This document shows, in pieces, positions 1 through 10,991 of a stretch of 64,000 bases of DNA. Where the stretch lies: assembly GCF_014201585.1 (NCBI RefSeq), contig NZ_JACHES010000008.1, forward strand, positions 81,143 through 145,142, written 5' to 3'. Position 1 is the stretch's first letter, and every line of letters begins with the position of its first letter. Source of the stretch: Anoxybacillus tengchongensis. GTDB taxonomy: Bacteria; Bacillota; Bacilli; Bacillales; Anoxybacillaceae. The notes below the pieces were generated by a model. That model was not told the DNA's origin. It saw only the letters and a program-made list of their open reading frames with translations, and ran no database searches. The position numbers and the translations under genes were made by a program.

Positions 1-686
1 CAAGTATTGATGTTGCGATTGAGCATGCAGAGTTGATGAATCTTCCTCTGAATATACGGCCAAAATACGTCCACGCTGAACCGCTATCGCTCATCGATCA
101 ACTGAAATATGAGAAACAATGGCTTAATGTATACGTGTCCCCTCATCCTGTTGAATCATTTTCACACTTTTACTCGATGTGGGGAGCAAAACGTATGTAT
201 GAATGGATTATAGAAAGGGCGAAGGAAGGAAAGGTGATTGTATATGTTGAGGAGGTGACGAAAAAGCGGACAAAAAAAGGGGAAGAAATGGTGTTTGCTA
301 CAATTTGTGATGATAGTGATGAGTGGCATGCAATTGTATTTCCAACGAGCTATAGGCGGTTTCATGCTTTATTGCAACAAGGAAGCGTGCTTTATATGGA
401 AGGAAAAATAGAGCAGCGACCGAGCGGTTGGCATCTTATCGTACAACAAGTAAGAAAGCCGGTATGTGTGTATGTCAAAATTGATGAACAACATGCATCA
501 CCAGCTGTATTAAAACGGTTAAAACATATATTAACCGCTCATCGAGGATATGCACCTGTTATTTTGTATTATGAAAAAGAACGAAAAAAAGTGCAGCTTT
601 CTCATGAGTACGCAATATCTCCAAACGATGATATTATCCGTAAATTGACAACATTGCTTGGGGATGGGAATGTTGTTGTGAAATAA
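1..686 (+). CDS. dnaE: DNA polymerase III subunit alpha, DnaE type (3' end only)
   Basis: This is the C-terminal 227 residues of a replicative polymerase alpha subunit; the gene begins before the window and its first complete codon here is at base 3. The visible part contains an OB-fold-like segment (roughly residues 70-155 of this fragment, around VIVYVEEVTKKRTKKGEEMV and GSVLYMEGKIEQRPSGWHLI), which in this family binds single-stranded DNA after the catalytic core. No catalytic residues are visible because they lie upstream. The next gene, malic enzyme, follows after about 90 bases, which is the dnaE-ytsJ order of B. subtilis and supports DnaE rather than PolC. The assignment rests on the OB-fold tail plus this order. 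Confidence 0.85.
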   Translation, partial: SIDVAIEHAELMNLPLNIRPKYVHAEPLSLIDQLKYEKQWLNVYVSPHPVESFSHFYSMWGAKRMYEWIIERAKEGKVIVYVEEVTKKRTKKGEEMVFATICDDSDEWHAIVFPTSYRRFHALLQQGSVLYMEGKIEQRPSGWHLIVQQVRKPVCVYVKIDEQHASPAVLKRLKHILTAHRGYAPVILYYEKERKKVQLSHEYAISPNDDIIRKLTTLLGDGNVVVK

Positions 687-734
687 AAATGCTTTACTAT
701 TTTTCATTTTTATTATATTTTTATAGAAGTTAAG

Positions 735-745
735 TGGTCAGACCA
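735..745. promoter_or_regulatory. Perfect palindrome, probable GntR/FadR-type operator before malic enzyme
   Basis: TGGTCAGACCA is a perfect 11-base palindrome 30 bases before the ytsJ start. It fits the general TNGTNNNACNA pattern of FadR-subfamily GntR operators. A GntR-family regulator gene overlaps the end of ytsJ, so autogenous control of ytsJ and the regulator is a reasonable inference. No promoter hexamers close by were convincing. Confidence 0.55.
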
Positions 746-774
746 GTAACGGCCACTTCGTGGGGGGATTGTTA

Positions 775-2028
775 GTGTCGTTATTTGAAAAAGCGCTTCA
801 TATGCATGAGCGTTATCAAGGAAAACTAGAAATAAAAGCGAAAGTACCGTTAAAAAATGCTTACGATTTAAGCTTGGCTTATTCTCCTGGTGTAGCAGAA
901 CCGTGCAAAGTTATCCATCATGAACCGAACAAAATATACGATTATACATTAAAAGCGAATACAGTAGCTGTTGTATCGAATGGAAGCGCAGTATTAGGAC
1001 TTGGAAATATTGGAGCCGAAGCAGCGCTACCAGTCATGGAAGGAAAGGCCGTGCTTTTTAAAAGTTTTGCGGGAGTTGATGCGTTTCCGATTTGCTTAAA
1101 TACATCGGACGCAGAACAAATTATTCAAACAGTGAAGCTACTTGAGCCGACATTCGGTGGCGTTAACTTAGAAGACATTGCAGCTCCGCATTGTTTTATC
1201 ATTGAAGAACGCTTAAAGAAAGAACTAAACATCCCGGTCTTTCATGACGACCAACATGGAACAGCGATCGTGACTGTTGCCGGTTTAGTGAATGCATTGA
1301 AATTAGTGAATAAGAAAATAGAACATATTCAAGTTGTGATTAATGGAGCAGGTGCAGCAGGAATAGCGATCATGAAGTTGCTTCGTTGTTATGGTGTAAA
1401 ACATATAATCATGTGCGATTCCAAAGGGGCAATTTATGAGGGACGCCCGTACGGAATGAATGAGATGAAACATGAAGTTGCACAATGGACAAACCATGAG
1501 AAAAAAGCTGGCACGTTAGAAGAAGTGATCGTTGGTGCGGATGTATTTATTGGTGTGTCTGTTGCAGGAGCATTGACAGCTAGCATGGTTGAAACGATGA
1601 ATCGAGATGCAATTATTTTTGCGATGGCAAATCCAACGCCGGAAATTATGCCGGAAGAAGCGTTACAAGCAGGGGCAACAGTTGTTGGCACAGGACGTTC
1701 TGATTATCCGAATCAGGTGAATAACGTGTTAGCATTTCCAGGTATTTTCAGAGGAGCGCTTGATGTGCGTGCAAAACAAATTAACGAACAAATGAAAATA
1801 GCGGCAGTTGAAGCGATAGCACATTTAATTGCAGAAGATGAGTTGCGTGCGGATTATGTGATTCCTGCTCCGTTCGATCCGCGCGTCGCTCCAGCAGTTG
1901 CTGCTGCTGTGGCAAAAGCAGCAATCGAAACAGGAGTGGCCCAAGTGATTGTTGATCCAAAAGATGTAGAAAAGCGAACACGACAATTAGCTTTGATTGC
2001 AGGTGAGGACATCGATGACTACTTCTAA
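775..2028 (+). CDS. ytsJ: NAD(P)-dependent malic enzyme (malate dehydrogenase, decarboxylating)
   Basis: Converts malate to pyruvate and CO2 with reduction of NAD(P), linking the TCA cycle to pyruvate. The protein is 417 residues, the usual size of the short bacterial malic enzymes such as B. subtilis YtsJ. Visible landmarks are the SLAYSPGVAEPCK block (about residues 33-45), the metal-binding LEDI (132-135) and HDDQHGTA (157-164) motifs, and the nucleotide-binding GAGAAG (191-196). The start is GTG at 775: an upstream in-frame start at 760 would leave no ribosome site, whereas GGGGGG at 761-766 lies correctly before 775. It is preceded by a TGGTCAGACCA palindrome and followed, with a 14-base overlap, by a GntR-family regulator. 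Confidence 0.93.
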   Translation: MSLFEKALHMHERYQGKLEIKAKVPLKNAYDLSLAYSPGVAEPCKVIHHEPNKIYDYTLKANTVAVVSNGSAVLGLGNIGAEAALPVMEGKAVLFKSFAGVDAFPICLNTSDAEQIIQTVKLLEPTFGGVNLEDIAAPHCFIIEERLKKELNIPVFHDDQHGTAIVTVAGLVNALKLVNKKIEHIQVVINGAGAAGIAIMKLLRCYGVKHIIMCDSKGAIYEGRPYGMNEMKHEVAQWTNHEKKAGTLEEVIVGADVFIGVSVAGALTASMVETMNRDAIIFAMANPTPEIMPEEALQAGATVVGTGRSDYPNQVNNVLAFPGIFRGALDVRAKQINEQMKIAAVEAIAHLIAEDELRADYVIPAPFDPRVAPAVAAAVAKAAIETGVAQVIVDPKDVEKRTRQLALIAGEDIDDYF

Positions 2029-2617
2029 AGTGTACATTGAAACGTTTTGGCAAATTCATCGCATGATTGAAGAAGCAGGGCTTCAACCAGGGGATCGATT
2101 GCCTTCTGAACGAGAGTTAGCGGACCGATTACGAGTCGGTCGCTCTTCCGTTCGTGAAGCGTTGCGAGCGTTAGAGTTGCTTGGATTAATTGAAACGCGT
2201 CGCGGAGAAGGAACATTTATGAAACCGTTTGGTGACCATCAGCTCATTCAACTACTCGGTTCGTTTATTTTGCAAGGAAATCGGGAAAAACGAGATTTAA
2301 TCGAAACAAAACTGCTTATTGAACGAATATGTCTACAGCTTGCTTGCGAACGACTAACTGATCAGAAGCTCGAGCATATAGCCCGTGCTGAGCATACGTA
2401 TGATTTATTTTTTCAACGAGTTGTGGAAGCAACCGATAACTATTTATTGTTGCGCATTTGGCTTGTATTAAACGACTTTTTTGAACACGTATATACGTTG
2501 ACTCTCCCTTCCGAGTTTTATGAACAAATGAGGACGGCGCTACAAAAACGGTCGTGTGAAGAAGCGACAGCGATTTATGAACAATACGTGATGCAAAAAA
2601 TGTCGAAAGAAAACTGA
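2015..2617 (+). CDS. GntR family (FadR subfamily) transcriptional regulator
   Basis: A 200-residue regulator. The N-terminal winged helix-turn-helix (about residues 8-72, with ELADRLRVGRSSVREALRAL) is typical GntR. The all-helical C-terminal part (FCD-like) would bind a small effector. The ATG at 2015 is chosen over an earlier in-frame TTG at 1997 because AGGTGAGG (2001-2008) sits just before it. The gene overlaps the end of ytsJ and lies directly before accDA. That position, together with the palindrome before ytsJ, suggests it controls malic enzyme and possibly the switch to fatty acid synthesis. The effector is unknown and the target is inference. Confidence 0.85.
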   Translation: MTTSKVYIETFWQIHRMIEEAGLQPGDRLPSERELADRLRVGRSSVREALRALELLGLIETRRGEGTFMKPFGDHQLIQLLGSFILQGNREKRDLIETKLLIERICLQLACERLTDQKLEHIARAEHTYDLFFQRVVEATDNYLLLRIWLVLNDFFEHVYTLTLPSEFYEQMRTALQKRSCEEATAIYEQYVMQKMSKEN

Positions 2618-2686
2618 CACAATATGACAAACAAAGTTGTCTCCATTCGGTAAAGTAGAAGTGGACTAAGTAAGGGAGGGAAATAT

Positions 2687-3559
2687 GTGCTGAAAGATTT
2701 GTTCTCTAAAAAGAAAAAGTATGCCACGATTCCTTCTGAACAAGCGAAGCAAGATGTACCAGAAGGCATTATGACGAAATGTCCGAAATGTAAAAAAATC
2801 ATGTATACAAAAGAACTAGTGAAAAACTTACGCGTTTGTATATCATGCGGCTATCATCATCCGATGTCTGCTCCCGAACGCATTGCGTGTTTGTTAGATG
2901 AAGGAACGTTTCAAGAATACGACCGTCACCTTCTTTCTAAAAATCCGCTCGATTTTCCTCAATATATCGAAAAAGTGGAGGAAGATCGTGAGAAAACAAA
3001 ACTAAATGAAGCGGTCGTCACAGGAGAAGGAACGATTAACGGTTTTCCTGTCGTCATTGCCGTAATGGATTCTCGTTTTCGCATGGGAAGTATGGGATCG
3101 GTCGTTGGAGAAAAAATCGCACGTGCCATCGAACGAGCGATGGAAAAATCAGTGCCTTTTATTATTTTTACCGCTTCAGGTGGAGCGCGCATGCAAGAAG
3201 GTGTATTAAGCTTAATGCAAATGGCGAAAACGAGCGCAGCGTTAAAACTATTTAGCGAACAAGGTGGGCTTATTATTTCAGTGATGACTCATCCGACGAC
3301 AGGTGGTGTATCAGCAAGTTTCGCCTCGCTTGGAGATTACAATTTCGCTGAGCCAGGGGCGCTTATCGGTTTTGCAGGACGACGTGTCATTGAACAAACC
3401 GTTCGTGAAGAGTTGCCAGAAGATTTTCAAACAGCCGAATTTTTATTGAAACATGGACAACTAGATGCTGTAATTTCGCGTCATGATCTAAAAGACGTAT
3501 TAACGAATGTATTAGACATTCACCAATCGCGAGGTGGAGACGAATGGCGTACGAATTAG
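2687..3559 (+). CDS. accD: Acetyl-CoA carboxylase, carboxyltransferase subunit beta
   Basis: Beta half of the carboxyltransferase that moves CO2 from biotin carboxyl carrier protein to acetyl-CoA to give malonyl-CoA, the first step of fatty acid synthesis. The 290-residue protein opens with a four-cysteine zinc ribbon (C32, C35, C51, C54) followed by the crotonase-like carboxyltransferase fold ([15 protein letters not shown], about residues 165-179, and [17 protein letters not shown], about 204-220). Translation starts at GTG 2687 after GGGAGGG. The accA gene overlaps its last 16 bases, so the two subunits are translationally coupled. Confidence 0.97.
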   Translation: MLKDLFSKKKKYATIPSEQAKQDVPEGIMTKCPKCKKIMYTKELVKNLRVCISCGYHHPMSAPERIACLLDEGTFQEYDRHLLSKNPLDFPQYIEKVEEDREKTKLNEAVVTGEGTINGFPVVIAVMDSRFRMGSMGSVVGEKIARAIERAMEKSVPFIIFTASGGARMQEGVLSLMQMAKTSAALKLFSEQGGLIISVMTHPTTGGVSASFASLGDYNFAEPGALIGFAGRRVIEQTVREELPEDFQTAEFLLKHGQLDAVISRHDLKDVLTNVLDIHQSRGGDEWRTN

Positions 3560-4521
3560 AATTTGAAAAACCACTTGTAGAATTACGAAAAAAAATTAGT
3601 GAATTAAAAGAATTTACAAAGCATCGGGACGTTGATTTTTCTGATGAAATTAATAAATTAGAAGCCCGACTTGAAAAACTTGAAAATGATATTTATGCTC
3701 ATTTAAGCCCATGGGATCGTGTGCAAATTGCGCGCCATCCGAATCGCCCGACAACGCTTGATTATATTGAACGGTTGTTTACAAACTTTTTCGAATGTCA
3801 CGGTGATCGTTGTTTTGGTGATGATGAAGCGATCGTAGGAGGAATTGCAAAATATCATGGGCTGCCTGTGACTGTCATTGGCCACCAACGTGGGAAAGAT
3901 ACGAAAGAAAATATTCGTCGCAATTTTGGTATGCCACATCCAGAAGGATATCGAAAAGCGCTTCGCTTAATGAAACAAGCTGAAAAGTTTGGGCGTCCGA
4001 TTATTTGTTTTATTGATACGAAAGGTGCATACCCTGGAAAAGCGGCAGAAGAAAGAGGACAAAGTGAAGCCATCGCGCGAAACTTATTTGAAATGGCGGG
4101 ATTGACGGTTCCGGTTGTATGTATTGTCATTGGCGAAGGAGGAAGCGGTGGTGCGCTTGCACTCGGTGTCGGAAACTACGTTCACATGCTTGAAAATTCA
4201 ACGTATTCCGTTATTTCACCAGAAGGGGCAGCAGCAATTTTATGGAAAGATGCATCACTTGCTAAAAAAGCTGCAGAAACGATGAAAATTACAGCAAAAG
4301 ATTTAAAACAGCTTGGTGTCATCGATGAAATGATTCCAGAAGTGCGCGGTGGTGCCCATCGAAATGTGGACGAACAAGCGAAATATATTGATGATGTGCT
4401 TAAACGTTCCTTGCGTGAATTGCTTCCATTACGTGCTGAACAGTTGATTGCGCAACGATATGAAAAATATAAGAAGATTGGCGATTTTATTGAATCCGAA
4501 CAACATGTTTCGGTTATGTAA
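3544..4521 (+). CDS. accA: Acetyl-CoA carboxylase, carboxyltransferase subunit alpha
   Basis: Alpha half of the acetyl-CoA carboxyltransferase, partner of AccD. It has 325 residues, the normal family length, with an N-terminal helical region (about 1-60, charged and coiled-coil-like) and the transferase core, including [15 protein letters not shown] (about residues 197-211). Start ATG 3544 lies inside accD, giving a 16-base overlap, and the gene ends at a strong intrinsic terminator, so accDA forms a compact unit. Core bacterial gene with nothing unusual in sequence. Confidence 0.97.
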   Translation: MAYELEFEKPLVELRKKISELKEFTKHRDVDFSDEINKLEARLEKLENDIYAHLSPWDRVQIARHPNRPTTLDYIERLFTNFFECHGDRCFGDDEAIVGGIAKYHGLPVTVIGHQRGKDTKENIRRNFGMPHPEGYRKALRLMKQAEKFGRPIICFIDTKGAYPGKAAEERGQSEAIARNLFEMAGLTVPVVCIVIGEGGSGGALALGVGNYVHMLENSTYSVISPEGAAAILWKDASLAKKAAETMKITAKDLKQLGVIDEMIPEVRGGAHRNVDEQAKYIDDVLKRSLRELLPLRAEQLIAQRYEKYKKIGDFIESEQHVSVM

Positions 4522-4553
4522 AAAGGTCATCCATGTTAGATGGCCTTTTTCTT
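4521..4553 (+). terminator. Intrinsic terminator after accA
   Basis: A 10-bp stem (AAAGGTCATC / GATGGCCTTT, one G-T pair) with a 7-base loop, followed by a T-rich run beginning at the accA stop codon. Confidence 0.85.
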
Positions 4554-4630
4554 TACATGAAATAGACGACTTTGGGCAAACTTTTTGTAGTGAAAAAAAA
4601 TCAACGTTTTGTGAAACATTTCATTATGTA

Positions 4631-4659
4631 TTGTGTTCCATATACCTTCATGTTATCTT
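4631..4659 (+). promoter_or_regulatory. Probable sigma-A promoter for pfkA-pyk
   Basis: TTGTGT, 17 bases, TATCTT; about 50 bases before pfkA and downstream of the accA terminator. Spacing is ideal, the -10 moderate. Confidence 0.45.
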
Positions 4660-4704
4660 AAAGTAAGAGGTCATACTTCTTATTTTATTTTTTTAAAGAG
4701 GTGA

Positions 4705-5670
<966 letters not shown>

Positions 5671-5718
5671 TGGATATTTGTGGTATCGTTTCCATATGCA
5701 AAGTGTAGGAGGGTATTT

Positions 5719-7479
5719 ATGCGCAAAACGAAAATTGTTTGTACGATCGGTCCTGCGAGTGAAAGCGTAGAAAAACTTGTGCAACTTATCGAAGCGGGAA
5801 TGAACGTTGCACGCCTTAACTTTTCTCACGGAAGTCATGAAGAGCATGCTGCACGCATTCGCAACATTCGTGAAGCATCAAAAATGACTGGGAAAACTGT
5901 TGCCATTTTATTGGATACAAAAGGTCCAGAAATTCGCACACACAACATGGAAAATGGTGCAATTGAGTTAAAAGCAGGTGCTGAAGTCACCATTTCGATG
6001 AAAGAAGTACTTGGTACACCAGAAAAATTTTCGATTACTTATGAAGGACTCATTGATGACGTACATGTCGGTTCAACCATTTTATTAGATGACGGGTTAA
6101 TCGGTTTAGAAGTATTAGCTGTTGACAAAGAAGCGAAAGAAATCAAAACAAAAGTGTTGAACGGCGGCGTATTAAAAAATAAAAAAGGTGTCAACGTTCC
6201 AGGCGTGAAAGTCAAATTGCCAGGCATTACGGAAAAAGATGCAGATGACATTCGTTTCGGTATTGAACAAGGCATCGATTTCATTGCTGCATCGTTTGTT
6301 CGACGTGCTTCCGATGTGCTTGAAATTCGCGAATTACTCGAAGAACATAACGCATTACACATTCAAATTATCCCAAAAATTGAAAATCAAGAAGGCGTAG
6401 ACAATATTGATGAGATTTTAGAAGTGGCAGACGGTTTAATGGTTGCTCGCGGGGATTTAGGTGTCGAAATTCCAGCGGAAGAAGTACCACTTGTGCAAAA
6501 AGAGTTAATTAAAAAATGTAATGCGCTCGGAAAACCGGTCATCACAGCGACACAAATGCTTGATTCAATGCAACGCAATCCGCGACCAACTCGTGCAGAG
6601 GCAAGCGATGTAGCGAACGCCATTTTTGATGGTACAGATGCAATTATGCTTTCCGGAGAAACAGCAGCCGGTGCTTACCCAGTTGAGGCGGTACAAACGA
6701 TGCACCGCATTGCTTTGCGCACAGAGCAAGCGTTACAATATCGCGATTTATTATCAAAACGGAGCAAACAAAGCGGAACAACAATTACAGATGCAATTGG
6801 ACAATCGGTTGCTCACACGGCGTTAAACTTAGATGTTGCAGCAATTGTGACACCGACAGTAAGCGGTCATACAGCACGTATGATTTCGAAATACCGTCCA
6901 AAAGCGCCAATTATCGCTGTTACATCAAATGAAGCTGTCTCTCGTAAATTAGCACTCGTTTGGGGTGTTCATCCGCGCGTTGCCCAACATGCGACGTCAA
7001 CAGATGAGATGCTTGATATTGCTGTTGAGGCGGCTATCGATACAGGTATCGTGAAACATGGTGATCTTGTTGTCATTACAGCAGGTGTTCCGGTTGGAGA
7101 AACAGGCTCGACTAACTTAATGAAAGTGCATATGATTGGCGATATGATTGCGAAAGGCCAAGGCATTGGTCGTAAATCCGCATTCGGAAAAGTCGTTGTA
7201 GCTAAAACGGCTGAAGAAGCGCTTGAAAAAATGATGGAAGGTGGCATTTTAGTCGCCCCAGCGACAGATGCGGACATGATGAAAGCATTAGAAAAAGCTG
7301 TGGCCATCATCACCGAAGAAGGTGGCTTAACAAGCCATGCGGCTGTTGTTGGCTTAAGCTTAGGAATCCCGGTAATTGTCGGTGTAAACAACGCAACAGC
7401 TATTTTAAAAGATGGACAAGACATTACGGTAGATGCGAGCTTCGGTGCTATTTATCGTGGTCATGCGAGCGTGCTATAA
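5719..7479 (+). CDS. pyk: Pyruvate kinase with C-terminal PEP-utiliser domain
   Basis: Converts phosphoenolpyruvate and ADP to pyruvate and ATP. The 586-residue protein is longer than the enterobacterial enzymes (about 470) because it carries the extra C-terminal domain found in Bacillus and Geobacillus; its [20 protein letters not shown] motif lies near residues 535-554 and resembles the phosphohistidine domain of PEP synthase and EI. The core has [14 protein letters not shown] and TATQMLDSM. Start ATG 5719 follows AGGAGG; an upstream in-frame start at 5680 lacks a ribosome site. It is co-transcribed with pfkA and ends at a strong terminator. Confidence 0.97.
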   Translation: MRKTKIVCTIGPASESVEKLVQLIEAGMNVARLNFSHGSHEEHAARIRNIREASKMTGKTVAILLDTKGPEIRTHNMENGAIELKAGAEVTISMKEVLGTPEKFSITYEGLIDDVHVGSTILLDDGLIGLEVLAVDKEAKEIKTKVLNGGVLKNKKGVNVPGVKVKLPGITEKDADDIRFGIEQGIDFIAASFVRRASDVLEIRELLEEHNALHIQIIPKIENQEGVDNIDEILEVADGLMVARGDLGVEIPAEEVPLVQKELIKKCNALGKPVITATQMLDSMQRNPRPTRAEASDVANAIFDGTDAIMLSGETAAGAYPVEAVQTMHRIALRTEQALQYRDLLSKRSKQSGTTITDAIGQSVAHTALNLDVAAIVTPTVSGHTARMISKYRPKAPIIAVTSNEAVSRKLALVWGVHPRVAQHATSTDEMLDIAVEAAIDTGIVKHGDLVVITAGVPVGETGSTNLMKVHMIGDMIAKGQGIGRKSAFGKVVVAKTAEEALEKMMEGGILVAPATDADMMKALEKAVAIITEEGGLTSHAAVVGLSLGIPVIVGVNNATAILKDGQDITVDASFGAIYRGHASVL

Positions 7480-7512
7480 TAAAGAAGGGGACATCCCCTT
7501 CTTTATTATTTT
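7478..7512 (+). terminator. Intrinsic terminator after pyk
   Basis: Perfect stem AATAAAGAAGGGG / CCCCTTCTTTATT with an ACAT loop, followed by ATTTT. It ends exactly where the fxsA ribosome site begins. Confidence 0.9.
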
Positions 7513-7524
7513 GGAGGGATGTAT

Positions 7525-7917
7525 GTGCGAAACATCTTTTTTCTTCTTTTTATCGTGATTCCAGCGCTAGAAATTGTCGTTCTTGTGTTGGCGGGAAAGG
7601 CAATTGGCATATGGCCAACATTTTCACTAATCGTTTTGACAGGCATGATCGGTGCATTTTTAGCGAAAAAACAAGGATTGCATACGGTGCAGCGGGTGAA
7701 ATATGAGTTCAAGAATGGACGTATACCGAGCGATGCGCTATTAGATGGTGCTTGTATTTTAGTTGGTGGAACATTGTTGCTAACGCCGGGATTTATTACA
7801 GATACGGCAGGTTTTATTTTACTTCTCCCATTTGCGCGTGAAAAAATAAAACCGTGGCTTGTTCGCCTGTTTAAGAAGATGTTCTATACAAAAACATGGA
7901 TTTATATTCGAAAATAA
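7525..7917 (+). CDS. fxsA: FxsA family cytoplasmic membrane protein
   Basis: A 130-residue membrane protein of the FxsA family, named for suppression of F-exclusion of phage T7 when overproduced; its normal role is unknown. Hydrophobic stretches lie near residues 2-22 and 24-43, and a third near 75-100 around LLLTPGFITDTAGFILLLP, the family hallmark. The tail is basic. GTG 7525 is preferred over ATG 7519 because GGAGGG (7513-7518) directly abuts the ATG but stands six bases before the GTG. A bidirectional terminator separates it from the convergent ytvI. Confidence 0.85.
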   Translation: MRNIFFLLFIVIPALEIVVLVLAGKAIGIWPTFSLIVLTGMIGAFLAKKQGLHTVQRVKYEFKNGRIPSDALLDGACILVGGTLLLTPGFITDTAGFILLLPFAREKIKPWLVRLFKKMFYTKTWIYIRK

Positions 7918-7952
7918 AAAGCATAAGCTTAATGGCTTATGCTTCCTTTTTT
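7915..7952. terminator. Bidirectional terminator between fxsA and ytvI
   Basis: GCATAAGC - TTAATG - GCTTATGC with A-rich sequence on the left and T-rich sequence on the right; serves both converging genes and overlaps the ytvI stop codon. Confidence 0.85.
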
Positions 7953-9055
7953 CCGATAATAAAGTTCCAAATATCTTGAAAAACGCCAGCATGATGTAGT
8001 GTTCGACCAATGACAAGTAATACAGGTCCAACGATTAAGCCGAGAAAACCGATCAATTTGAAACCGACAAATAAAGCGATCAATGTAGCTAACGGATCGA
8101 GTCCGATATTAGAGGAGAGAAGTTTTGGTTCCATCACTTGCCGTTGTACGAGAACGACGAGATATAGAACACCAAGGCCGATAGAAAAGTGAGTATCGCC
8201 GCTCATCGCTGCGTAAACAATCCATGGAACGAACACTAATCCTGTTCCTAAATACGGTAAAATATCAACAATGCCGATAATAAGAGCGATTGTAATCGCG
8301 TATTCTACTCGCAACACAAGTAAGCCGACTAGTACGATCAGTGTTGTAATAGAAATGAGTGTCGCTTGCGCTTTAAGAAACCCAAATAGCGCCTTTTTTA
8401 ATTCGGCAAACACTTTTGTCGTGCTCGTTTGCACTTTGTTTGGTAATAACTTTTGAAACAATGTTTTTAGACGATACCAGTCTTTGCTTATAAAAAATGT
8501 GGCAAGTAACGAGAAAATAAAAATTGTTGCAAAATTAGGTAACCATCCAATGATAGAAGGTATATTTTGTAATATATTTTGGATAAATTGCCCTACCGTT
8601 GTAGCAATTTTTGTTCCAACAGATTGAATGTTTGACATAATCGTATCTTGTTGTGATGTGTCTAAATTTTTAAACAGTGTAGCTAGTTGGTTATAGAGCG
8701 GGATGATTTGGCTTGCCACAAACTGTTCCATATAAATAACGAGTTTTTGAAAATGATTTGGCACAACTGTTGCTAAGTATTGTGTTCCAGTCACAATTTC
8801 TGCAATAAGAAGGGTGACAAGTCCAGCAACGAGTGCAAGTAAAAGAATTAAAACAACGATGACTGCCAACGCCCTTGGTATTTTCGTTTTTTTCTCCATT
8901 ACATCGACAATCGGATTAATGAAAAAGGCGATCGCTAACGCAATTAAAAACGGGTACGTTAACGTGGACAAATAATATAAGCTTGTTAATCCAGCAATGA
9001 TCACGACGATCACAAATAAAAAACGAAGGGAACTGTACAAATATCGATTCGACAT
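7937..9055 (-). CDS. ytvI: YtvI, AI-2E/PerM-type membrane protein linked to sporulation
   Basis: A 372-residue multi-pass membrane protein of the AI-2E transporter (PerM) family. Its B. subtilis orthologue YtvI is annotated as a sporulation integral membrane protein, but its substrate is not established. I see about eight hydrophobic segments: two near the N-terminus (residues 9-50), one at about 60-85, and a cluster from about 170 to 360, with a hydrophilic amphipathic domain at about 95-165 between them. The ATG is preceded by GGGAGGTGAGG on the minus strand. It is the only minus-strand gene in the first 44 kb. Confidence 0.87.
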   Translation of the reverse strand: MSNRYLYSSLRFLFVIVVIIAGLTSLYYLSTLTYPFLIALAIAFFINPIVDVMEKKTKIPRALAVIVVLILLLALVAGLVTLLIAEIVTGTQYLATVVPNHFQKLVIYMEQFVASQIIPLYNQLATLFKNLDTSQQDTIMSNIQSVGTKIATTVGQFIQNILQNIPSIIGWLPNFATIFIFSLLATFFISKDWYRLKTLFQKLLPNKVQTSTTKVFAELKKALFGFLKAQATLISITTLIVLVGLLVLRVEYAITIALIIGIVDILPYLGTGLVFVPWIVYAAMSGDTHFSIGLGVLYLVVLVQRQVMEPKLLSSNIGLDPLATLIALFVGFKLIGFLGLIVGPVLLVIGRTLHHAGVFQDIWNFIIGKKEA

Positions 9056-9142
9056 TCCCTCACCTCCCGTCTTTTGTCATTTACAGCTATTATAATATAC
9101 AATGCAAAAGAAGAAAAAGTTTCAAAGAAGGAGGCATATTCT

Positions 9143-9598
9143 GTGCAACCATTTATTTTTTTATTTATTCTCCTTGTCATTGGTATGATAGCAAAAAATC
9201 ATTCCCTTATTGTTGCTGTACTTTTTTTACTTGTTGTGAAAAGTATCGGATTAAACTCTAAAATATTTCCTTATTTAGAACAAAAAGGAATTAATCTTGG
9301 TGTGACGATGATTACGATTGCTGTATTAGTTCCAATTGCAACTGGAAAAATAGGGTTGAAAGAACTGACAGAGTCTGTTCGCTCAGTTTACGCTTGGATT
9401 GCAATGTTGTCAGGGGTTGCGGTCGCTTTGTTGGCAAAAGGAGGCGTTACATTGCTTGCGAAAGATCCACATATGACGACTGCGCTTGTTCTTGGGACGA
9501 TTTTAGCTGTATCTTTATTTAAAGGGGTCGCTGTCGGCCCGTTAATAGGTGCTGGCATTGCATATGTAATCATGAAAATAGTCGATGTATTTTCTTAA
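9143..9598 (+). CDS. ytwI: UPF0756 (DUF441) membrane protein YtwI
   Basis: A 151-residue membrane protein with four to five hydrophobic segments and glycine-rich stretches such as GAGIAYVIMK at the end. Family function is unknown. The start is taken as GTG 9143, 10 bases after AAGGAGG; the longer open frame beginning at 9074 would run through the region between divergent ytvI and ytwI and has no ribosome site. It sits between ytvI and citZ as in B. subtilis and Geobacillus. Confidence 0.85.
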   Translation: MQPFIFLFILLVIGMIAKNHSLIVAVLFLLVVKSIGLNSKIFPYLEQKGINLGVTMITIAVLVPIATGKIGLKELTESVRSVYAWIAMLSGVAVALLAKGGVTLLAKDPHMTTALVLGTILAVSLFKGVAVGPLIGAGIAYVIMKIVDVFS

Positions 9599-9645
9599 TT
9601 GATTACTTTTTTATAATAATATTTTTGAATTATGATTTCTTTTAG

Positions 9646-9674
9646 TTCACAAAAGTCTGATAATTGTTTATAAT
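9646..9674 (+). promoter_or_regulatory. Probable sigma-A promoter of the citZ operon
   Basis: TTCACA, 17 bases, TATAAT. It lies about 185 bases before citZ, leaving a long leader in which regulators could act. Confidence 0.6.
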
Positions 9675-9753
9675 GGTAGTGGAGCATGTACGAAACTATC
9701 GTATATATTCCCCTGCTCGCTTTGTGAAGCGAATAGGTGAATATATAACAAAA

Positions 9754-9767
9754 TGTAAGCATTTTCT
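9754..9767. promoter_or_regulatory. Weak cre-like site in the citZ leader
   Basis: TGTAAGCATTTTCT differs at two positions from the catabolite-responsive element consensus TGWAANCGNTNWCA. It lies downstream of the candidate promoter. citZ is known to be under carbon catabolite control in B. subtilis, which is the main reason to note it. Confidence 0.3.
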
Positions 9768-9859
9768 TTGCATTTTTATTCAACTGTTTTGAGCAATCGC
9801 TCGACGACGCGGTTCAACATGGGAAAAGGGGAATAAAAGAAAAAAAGGAGAGATGTAAG

Positions 9860-10978
9860 ATGACAGTAACTCGCGGTCTCGAAGGGGTTGTAGCAACCAC
9901 TTCCACAATTAGTTCAATCATCGACGATACGCTCACATATGTTGGGTATAATATCGATGATTTAGCTGAACACGCTACGTTTGAAGAGGTCGTTTATTTG
10001 CTTTGGCATCGCAAACTGCCAAACAAGGAAGAGTTAGAAACGTTGACCAAACAGTTAGCGGAAAATGCCGATATTCCACAACAAGTCATTGATCATTTTA
10101 AAATGTATCCGCTTGATCAAGTTCATCCAATGGCAGCGCTTCGTACAGCAATTTCATTTCTTGGCTTATACGATGAAGAAGCGGAAGCGATGAATCCTGA
10201 GGCAAACTATCGGAAAGCCATTCGTTTACAAGCGAAAATATCAACAATTGTAGCTGCATTTTCGCGCATTCGAAAAGGTTTAGAACCTGTGCCACCGCGC
10301 AAAGATTTAAGTTTTGCGGCAAACTTTTTATATATGCTAACAGGTAAAGAACCAGATCCGATTGCTGAGGAAGCGTTTAATAAAGCGCTTGTGCTTCATG
10401 CAGATCATGAATTGAACGCTTCAACGTTTACTGCGCGCGTCTGTGTTGCCACTTTATCAGATGTATACTCTGGCATTACAGCAGCGATTGGAGCGTTGAA
10501 AGGGCCACTTCATGGCGGAGCGAACGAAGCGGTAATGAAAATGTTGACGGAAATCGGCACGCTTGAAAATGTAGAAACGTACATTCATAACAAACTAAAT
10601 AATAAAGAAAAAATTATGGGCTTCGGTCATCGTGTTTATCGTCATGGAGACCCACGCGCTAAGCATTTAAAGAAAATGTCTGAAAAATTGACGAAATTAA
10701 CAGGTGAACCACATTGGTATGATATGTCGGTGAAAATTGAGGAGATTGTCACATCGACAAAAGGTTTACCGCCAAATGTTGATTTCTACTCTGCTTCTGT
10801 TTACCATAGTTTAGGAATTGATCATGACTTATTTACACCAATTTTTGCGATTAGCCGCATGTCTGGATGGCTTGCGCACATTTTAGAACAGTACGAAAAC
10901 AATCGTCTCATTCGTCCGCGTGCTGAATATACGGGACCTATGAGACAAGTATACGTGCCGCTTGAAGAGCGAGCATAG
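9860..10978 (+). CDS. citZ: Citrate synthase
   Basis: Condenses acetyl-CoA with oxaloacetate to citrate, the entry reaction of the TCA cycle. The 372 residues match the B. subtilis CitZ length. The catalytic residues are visible: H218 in GPLHGGAN, H257 in GFGHRVYR and D308 in NVDFYSAS. Start ATG 9860 follows AAAAGGAGAG. The gene heads the citZ-icd-mdh group; an intrinsic-terminator-like hairpin lies between citZ and icd, so citZ may be made in excess over the downstream genes. Confidence 0.97.
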   Translation: MTVTRGLEGVVATTSTISSIIDDTLTYVGYNIDDLAEHATFEEVVYLLWHRKLPNKEELETLTKQLAENADIPQQVIDHFKMYPLDQVHPMAALRTAISFLGLYDEEAEAMNPEANYRKAIRLQAKISTIVAAFSRIRKGLEPVPPRKDLSFAANFLYMLTGKEPDPIAEEAFNKALVLHADHELNASTFTARVCVATLSDVYSGITAAIGALKGPLHGGANEAVMKMLTEIGTLENVETYIHNKLNNKEKIMGFGHRVYRHGDPRAKHLKKMSEKLTKLTGEPHWYDMSVKIEEIVTSTKGLPPNVDFYSASVYHSLGIDHDLFTPIFAISRMSGWLAHILEQYENNRLIRPRAEYTGPMRQVYVPLEERA

Positions 10979-10991
10979 TGATGGCTACAAG

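Noticed and set aside
2620..2686. Promoter between the GntR gene and accD (TTGTCT ...)
   Set aside because: No -10 at acceptable spacing; accDA may be read from upstream or from a promoter I cannot see.
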